Positions 59,671 through 64,000 of a DNA stretch of 64,000 nucleotides are shown one piece after another. The notes beneath the pieces are model-generated. The model was given only the letters and a program-made list of their open reading frames with translations, did not search any database and was not told the origin of the DNA. The stretch is taken from NCBI GenBank assembly GCA_016699835.1, contig CP064987.1, forward strand, positions 930,001 through 994,000, in the 5' to 3' direction. Position 1 is the first letter of the stretch, and each line of letters opens with the position of its first letter. The DNA comes from Phycisphaerales bacterium (lineage in GTDB: Bacteria > Planctomycetota > Phycisphaerae > Phycisphaerales > UBA1924). Made by a program: the position numbers and the translations under genes.

Positions 59671-61158
59671 ATGGACACGGCCCCGGAGGAATCGTCGAAG
59701 GAAGGGAGTCTGGGGGACCGCGCCACCACCGCACCACCCAGCGACGCGTCATGGCTTGATGCCATGCTTCGCTCCTCCGTCCTGCGCCACAAGCACTTCC
59801 GAAACGTCTGGATCGCGTCGATCGTCTCCAACATCGGGAACTGGATGGAGATGATGGGCGTGCAGATGACCGTCGCGAAGGCGACCGGTTCTCTCACCTC
59901 TTTGGGCTACTTCGCCGCGGCCCAACTAGCGCCGATCCTAGTGCTGGGCCTGCTCGGCGGGATCGTGTCCGATCGTGTGAATCGGCGACGCCTGCTCGTC
60001 TTCACGCAGATGCTCCTCATGATCGTGGCGCTCGGGCTGACGATCCTGTCCTACACCGGCGGCGAACACCTCAACCAACTCGTCCCTGAGAAGGTCCCCG
60101 GCGGCGAGCACCGCGGGCTGATCGCCGGGATGTTCCTGCTCTCGCTGGTGCAGGGCATCGTGATGGCGTTCAATATCCCCGCGTGGCAGGTGCTCACGCC
60201 GAGGCTCGTGCCGCGCGATGAACTCACGCGCGCCATCACGCTCAACGGGATCCAGTTCAATCTCGCGCGCGTCATCGGGCCGGCGCTCGCGGGGTACGCC
60301 CTGCACCTGTGGGGCCCGACGCCCGTCTTCGCGCTGAACTCCGTGACGTTTCTGGCGATCGTGATCGCGGTCTGGTTCACGCCCGACGCGCCCGCGCCCG
60401 CGAATCCGCCGACTCACCCCTGGACGCAGATCACGCAGGCCTTCGGCTTCATCTTCAACAATCGCGGGCCGCTCGCCGTCTTCATCGCGATGGTGCTCAT
60501 GAGTTTCCTCGCCGCTCCGCTCATCCGCATGCTCCCACTCGTCGTGATCGACGTGCTGGGGGTTTCCGAGGAGGCGTCAGATGGCGTGACGGGAATGCTG
60601 ATGTCCATGCTGGGCGTTGGCGCCGTCGCCGCCGGGATCGGCATGCGATTCGTCCCCTCCTGGTATCCCAAGCACCACTTCATACCGCTCGCGCTCTTCG
60701 GCGCGGGGGCGAGCATCACGTTCTTCAGCATGACGACCACGATGCCCTTGGCGATTGCGAGCATGATCCTCGTGGGGGTGTTCTGGATCTTGGGATTCAA
60801 CCCCGTCTGGGCGGCGATGCAGCACCTCGTCCCCGACAGCATGCGCGGACGCGTTCTCTCGGTCGCGAACGTGGCGGCGTTCGGCGCCAATGCGCTCGGG
60901 AATATCGCGGCTGGGTGGATCGGAGATGCTCTCTCCAAAGTGCTCGGCAGTCGAGCCGTCGGAACGTCCTTCGCGGAAGGCTCGCTCTCGATCCTTCTGA
61001 CGATTGCCGGGCTGATCATGATCTTCTATCGCGTCCCGGAGATCGACGGGCTGACGCCCGAGCATCCCGAGTACAAGCCACGCCGCAGCCTCATCGCGGG
61101 CGTGCTCGCCACGGCCCATCGCCCGAGAACCGGCGATCCCACCACGCTGGCGAAGTGA
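59671..61158 (+). CDS. MFS transporter, EntS/DHA3-type exporter
   Basis: 495 residues with about 12 TM helices. FRNVWIASIVSNIGNWMEMM GVQMTVAKATGS is the MFS_3/EntS-type start, followed by GIVSDRVNRRRLLVFTQMLL (the loop 2-3 basic motif), RAITLNGIQFNLARVIGPAL AG, and a C-terminal half with MRGRVLSVANVAAFGANALG NIAAGW. Such proteins export siderophores or drugs; the substrate is unknown here. The last 40 residues are cytoplasmic. Confidence 0.88.
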   Translation: MDTAPEESSKEGSLGDRATTAPPSDASWLDAMLRSSVLRHKHFRNVWIASIVSNIGNWMEMMGVQMTVAKATGSLTSLGYFAAAQLAPILVLGLLGGIVSDRVNRRRLLVFTQMLLMIVALGLTILSYTGGEHLNQLVPEKVPGGEHRGLIAGMFLLSLVQGIVMAFNIPAWQVLTPRLVPRDELTRAITLNGIQFNLARVIGPALAGYALHLWGPTPVFALNSVTFLAIVIAVWFTPDAPAPANPPTHPWTQITQAFGFIFNNRGPLAVFIAMVLMSFLAAPLIRMLPLVVIDVLGVSEEASDGVTGMLMSMLGVGAVAAGIGMRFVPSWYPKHHFIPLALFGAGASITFFSMTTTMPLAIASMILVGVFWILGFNPVWAAMQHLVPDSMRGRVLSVANVAAFGANALGNIAAGWIGDALSKVLGSRAVGTSFAEGSLSILLTIAGLIMIFYRVPEIDGLTPEHPEYKPRRSLIAGVLATAHRPRTGDPTTLAK

Positions 61159-61179
61159 ACCGATCCACGCCTCGCGGTG

Positions 61180-61185
61180 TACAGT
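61180..61185 (+). promoter_or_regulatory. -10-like TACAGT, probable leaderless start of ispG
   Basis: TACAGT, 7 nt, then the ATG at 61193, inside the 34-base gap after the MFS gene. Confidence 0.45.
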
Positions 61186-61192
61186 CCACTGC

Positions 61193-62500
61193 ATGACGCC
61201 ACGCAGGCCCACACGACCCATCACGCTCGGCGACGACCGCGTCGGGCGCATCACCATCGGAGGCGGCCTCCCCGACGCTTCGGGCGCCCCCACCCTTCCC
61301 TCGCCCGTCAGCGTACAGACGATGACAGCGGGCTTTACACACGACGTCGAGGCGTGCGTCACCGAGATCAACAAACTCGTCGCCGCCGGGGCCGACGTGG
61401 TTCGTGTCGCGGTCCCTGAGAAGAAGGACACGCAAGCGCTCAAGGAGATCATCCAGCGCGTGCGTGTGCCGATCGTCGCTGATGTCCACTTCCACTTCCA
61501 GCGCGCCCTCGAGGCCGTCGAGGCCGGCGTCCACAAGGTCCGCCTGAACCCGGGGAACATCAGCGACCGCGCCCAGGTGATCGACGTCATCCAGGCCTGC
61601 CGCGCCCGCAACCTCCCCATTCGCGTCGGCGTCAATGAAGGCTCCATCATCGAGCGCAAGGACAAGCAGAAACGCCAGAAGGAACTCGGCGCGATCTTCT
61701 CCAACCAGAAGAACGGGCACCTCCTCGCGATCATGATCGCCAAACTCGAGGAATACCTCGACATCTTCTATGAGCAGGACTTCCACGACCTGTGCATCAG
61801 CGCCAAGAGCATGGACGCCGCGTTCGTCGTCGATGCATATCGCGAGATCTCCTCGCGCTTCGATCATCCGCTCCACCTGGGCGTGACGCATGCCGGCCCG
61901 CGCGAGACGGGCATGATCCGATCCGTCGCCGCCCTCGGTGCCCTCCTCGCCCAGGGCGTCGGCGACACCATCCGCATCAGTTACGCGAGCGACCCCGTCT
62001 TCGAGGTCGAGGACGGGCTGGAACTCCTCTATTCCCTCGGCCTGCGCGAGCGCAAGGGCGTTGATCTCATCGCCTGCCCCACGTGCGGGCGCATCCAGGT
62101 CGATCTCTTCACGCTCGTCCAGGATGTCCGCACTCGGCTCAAATCATCCATCACGATCCCGATGAAAGTCGCCGTCATGGGCTGCATCGTGAATGGTCCG
62201 GGCGAAGCCGAGGGCGCCGATGTCGCCGTCTTCGCGGGCGATCGGCGTGGCATCATCTACGTCCAGGGTGAGCGTGTCGCCAATGTCATGGAGCACGAGA
62301 TCCTCGATCGGTTGCTGCTGGAATGCGAGTCGTTCCAGTCGCGCGTCCTCAAAGGCGAGGCAAAACTCGGCGAGAAGAAGGTCGAGATCCTCCCACCCGA
62401 CCCCCTCGGGGAACTCGGGAGCGGCCTATTACGAATCGCGAGCGGCGAGGTCGACCGCGTACCCAACGCGCCCACGCCGCTCACCGTGAAAGGCCGCTGA
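61193..62500 (+). CDS. ispG: 4-hydroxy-3-methylbut-2-enyl-diphosphate synthase IspG
   Basis: 435 residues. It converts MEcPP to HMBPP in the MEP isoprenoid pathway with a [4Fe-4S] cluster. The TIM barrel starts VSVQTMTAGFTHDVEACVTE and includes VPIVADVHFHFQRALEAVEA GVHKVRLNPGNI; the cluster domain contains IACPTCGRIQVDL and MGCIVNGPGEAEGADVAVFA. Slightly longer than the usual 360-410; the extra residues are in the middle (KRQKELGAIFSNQKNGHLLA) and at the C-terminus. It is not the long plant/chlamydial form. Confidence 0.96.
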   Translation: MTPRRPTRPITLGDDRVGRITIGGGLPDASGAPTLPSPVSVQTMTAGFTHDVEACVTEINKLVAAGADVVRVAVPEKKDTQALKEIIQRVRVPIVADVHFHFQRALEAVEAGVHKVRLNPGNISDRAQVIDVIQACRARNLPIRVGVNEGSIIERKDKQKRQKELGAIFSNQKNGHLLAIMIAKLEEYLDIFYEQDFHDLCISAKSMDAAFVVDAYREISSRFDHPLHLGVTHAGPRETGMIRSVAALGALLAQGVGDTIRISYASDPVFEVEDGLELLYSLGLRERKGVDLIACPTCGRIQVDLFTLVQDVRTRLKSSITIPMKVAVMGCIVNGPGEAEGADVAVFAGDRRGIIYVQGERVANVMEHEILDRLLLECESFQSRVLKGEAKLGEKKVEILPPDPLGELGSGLLRIASGEVDRVPNAPTPLTVKGR

Positions 62501-62547
62501 ACACGGCAGTTTCGAAAGGCCGACGCCTCCATGCCCAACAACGTGAC

Positions 62548-63360
62548 ATGGATACCACGGCCGGCCTCACTTCTCGTCCATCCTCACGCGTGCCGTCTCG
62601 CCACTTCCGCATGATCACTAACCCCGCTTTCGTACTGTCGCACGAGGACGCCTTGACCGAGGCCCGTTCCCTTGCCGCCGACCCGAGACCGCTCGCACGC
62701 CCTGTCGTCGTTCTCGGCGGCTATCGCGCCCCGGCATTCGTCTCGAATCGGCTCGCCGACCGACTCGCGCGGCTCACCAGCGGTCGAGACGAGGACTTCC
62801 TCCCCATCGCGTATCCGTGGCTTCCCAGCGTACCCCGATGCGTCGATCGAGCCGCAGAGTTCATTTCTGCTCATGCACCCTCGCGTGCCTCGGGCGAGAT
62901 TGACATCGTCGGCATCTCGATGGGTGGGCTTGTGGCACGGGCCTTTGCCGCGCGTGCTGCCCGCGATCCTTCGCTCCCGCGCGTGAGGCGCGTCTTCACG
63001 CTCGCGACGCCCCATCGCGGCGCGTCGCTCGCCAACATCGTCCGACCCGACACCGCGGCAAAGCAGTTGCACAAGGACAGCGGATTTCTCCGTGAACTCG
63101 ACGAGCGCCTCGAGCGTGAGCCGATCGACCTGACGTGCTACGCGATCCTCCACGACTGGTGGGTCGGCGCCACCAACGCCTCGCCGCGCGAGCCGCTCCC
63201 CGGCTGCGTCCCCATCTGGATCGACGGCGCGACGGCGATGGAGCGTGCGTTCGCCCACTTCAGCGTCTGCCGCGCGCCGAGATTGCTCGTCGATCTCGCG
63301 CGGCGACTCACGGGAAGAACCCCGCTGGCCGGGTTCTCCTCGCCGCCGCCGATCGACTGA
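62548..63360 (+). CDS. Alpha/beta hydrolase (lipase-like)
   Basis: 270 residues (249 if ATG 62611 is used; neither has a Shine-Dalgarno). VVVLGGYRAPAF starts the fold, IDIVGISMGGLVARAFAARA contains the nucleophile elbow GISMGG with Ser, and VFTLATPHRGASLANIV is the PGAP1/triacylglycerol-lipase-like block. The C-terminal FAHFSVCRAPRLL could hold the catalytic His. Substrate unknown. It follows ispG by 47 bases. Confidence 0.75.
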   Translation: MDTTAGLTSRPSSRVPSRHFRMITNPAFVLSHEDALTEARSLAADPRPLARPVVVLGGYRAPAFVSNRLADRLARLTSGRDEDFLPIAYPWLPSVPRCVDRAAEFISAHAPSRASGEIDIVGISMGGLVARAFAARAARDPSLPRVRRVFTLATPHRGASLANIVRPDTAAKQLHKDSGFLRELDERLEREPIDLTCYAILHDWWVGATNASPREPLPGCVPIWIDGATAMERAFAHFSVCRAPRLLVDLARRLTGRTPLAGFSSPPPID

Positions 63361-63377
63361 TAGAGCATCTGGAAGCG

Positions 63378-63983
63378 TTACGGCATTCGCCCGGTCATCG
63401 AGTCCACGCCGAGTTTCTCGCAAGCCTTTCGGAGCGCACGCGTATCGCTCGAAGACGTCACCACAGCACCACGCTCGGCGATCGCTTGCGTGAGCGCGGG
63501 CGTCGAGACGATGAGGCCCAGCGCTCGTCCCGGCTCCCCGGCGAGGCGCTCAATCGCTTTGACCTCTCCCCGCGCCAGGCCCAGTTTCCTTCCCGCCAGA
63601 AGCAGGGTTTCGCCGAGCGGGTCGGCCTCGAACGCGCGCCGACGAGCCGCGGACACACTGATTGCAACTACGCCGATGCATACAACCACGCCGCCGAGCC
63701 ACCACGTGGGGTGCCAGTTCGCGGAGCCCGCACTCGGAGTCGATCTCTCGTTCATCACGATTGATTCGCCAGAGGTCGGCGCCGACGAAACATCGCCGGG
63801 GGCCGTGATCGTTCCTGGAACTTCGACCGATCGCCCATCCGCATCGACGAGTCGCACCGGTTCGGGCTCTTGCTCCCCCCCGAACGTCGAGAGGATCACG
63901 GTCACATTCACAGCCACAAAGAGTGAGACACCGATCGCCCAGATCCACTTCGATCGCGTGCTCTGTCGCGGCGGCAGGGGCAT
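63378..63983 (-). CDS. Hypothetical two-TM membrane protein
   Basis: 201 residues from ATG 63983; the frame stays open to the window edge, so the true start may lie outside. TM1 WIWAIGVSLFVAVNVTVILS, a periplasmic Ser/Pro/Glu-rich stretch (about 37-92), TM2 WWLGGVVVCIGVVAISVSA, then a cytoplasmic helical domain PLGETLLLAGRKLGLARGEV KAIERLAG with TRALRKACEKLGVDS. No family recognised. Convergent with the hydrolase gene. Confidence 0.6.
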   Translation of the reverse strand: MPLPPRQSTRSKWIWAIGVSLFVAVNVTVILSTFGGEQEPEPVRLVDADGRSVEVPGTITAPGDVSSAPTSGESIVMNERSTPSAGSANWHPTWWLGGVVVCIGVVAISVSAARRRAFEADPLGETLLLAGRKLGLARGEVKAIERLAGEPGRALGLIVSTPALTQAIAERGAVVTSSSDTRALRKACEKLGVDSMTGRMP

Positions 63984-64000
63984 GGTCTGTTCGAACGCTC

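Noticed and set aside
1..64000. CRISPR arrays, tRNA or rRNA genes, transposases, phage genes
   Set aside because: No direct-repeat array, cloverleaf, rRNA segment or transposase/integrase other than the chromosomal-type Xer recombinase was seen.

Overview
The window looks like chromosomal DNA of a planctomycete, most likely a Phycisphaerae-type, flagellated, Gram-negative bacterium. The reasons are high GC with strongly GC-biased third codon positions, an LPS toolkit (KdsD, a giant LptC-like protein, LpxI), a pseudopilin with the H-X9-DG motif common in planctomycetes, a membrane protein with a CxxCGYELRG...CPECG zinc ribbon, and a full flagellar export/basal-body cluster. No rRNA, tRNA, CRISPR array, prophage or insertion sequence was seen, and no stretch longer than 300 bases lacks a gene.

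Layout. 1-3.7 kb: end of kdsD (Kdo synthesis) followed by a 1037-residue LptC/LptA-like envelope protein. 3.7-14 kb: mostly unrelated metabolic genes (gluzincin-type peptidase, purN, D-amino-acid oxidase, thioesterase, DinB-like protein, nadB, threonine aldolase, an orphan nuoC). 14-19.8 kb: TolB-like and other lipoproteins, a Xer recombinase, folK. 19.9-46.9 kb: one minus-strand flagellar cluster. In transcription order it is flgN-like, a soluble histidine kinase, a sigma-54 activator, flgB, flgC, fliE, fliF, fliG, fliH, fliI, fliJ, a motE-like gene, fliK, flgD, flgE, a small membrane protein, fliL, fliN, fliO, fliP, fliQ, fliR, flhB, flhA, flhF, flhG, a small membrane protein and fliA. 46.9-53.8 kb: a minus-strand run of envelope/TPR/RDD genes and a small zinc-ribbon protein. 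53.9-64 kb: lpxI, an S4-less tlyA-type methyltransferase, a pseudopilin, obgE, PilZ, a Fur-family regulator, a zinc-ribbon membrane protein, an MFS exporter, ispG, a lipase-like hydrolase and a small membrane protein.

Regulation is the most interesting part. A sigma-54 activator/kinase pair lies directly upstream of flgB. Sigma-54-like -24/-12 elements are visible before flgB and, very well conserved, at the end of flgD before flgE. The leaders of fliA, flhF, fliF and flgE contain stable hairpins whose loops, on the sense strand, expose AUGGA, the core recognised by CsrA/RsmA-type proteins. The fliA leader is almost wholly folded: two AUGGA hairpins, a three-way junction with a GNRA tetraloop, and a Shine-Dalgarno sequence inside a hairpin loop. 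This suggests post-transcriptional control of the flagellar hierarchy and is the best candidate for an undescribed regulatory system here. flgE also has a hairpin exactly between its Shine-Dalgarno sequence and its ATG. Outside the flagellar cluster, at least seven genes have a TACNNT box 7-8 nt before an ATG without a convincing Shine-Dalgarno, which points to leaderless transcription. All functional statements come from reading the sequence and family knowledge; no search was run.
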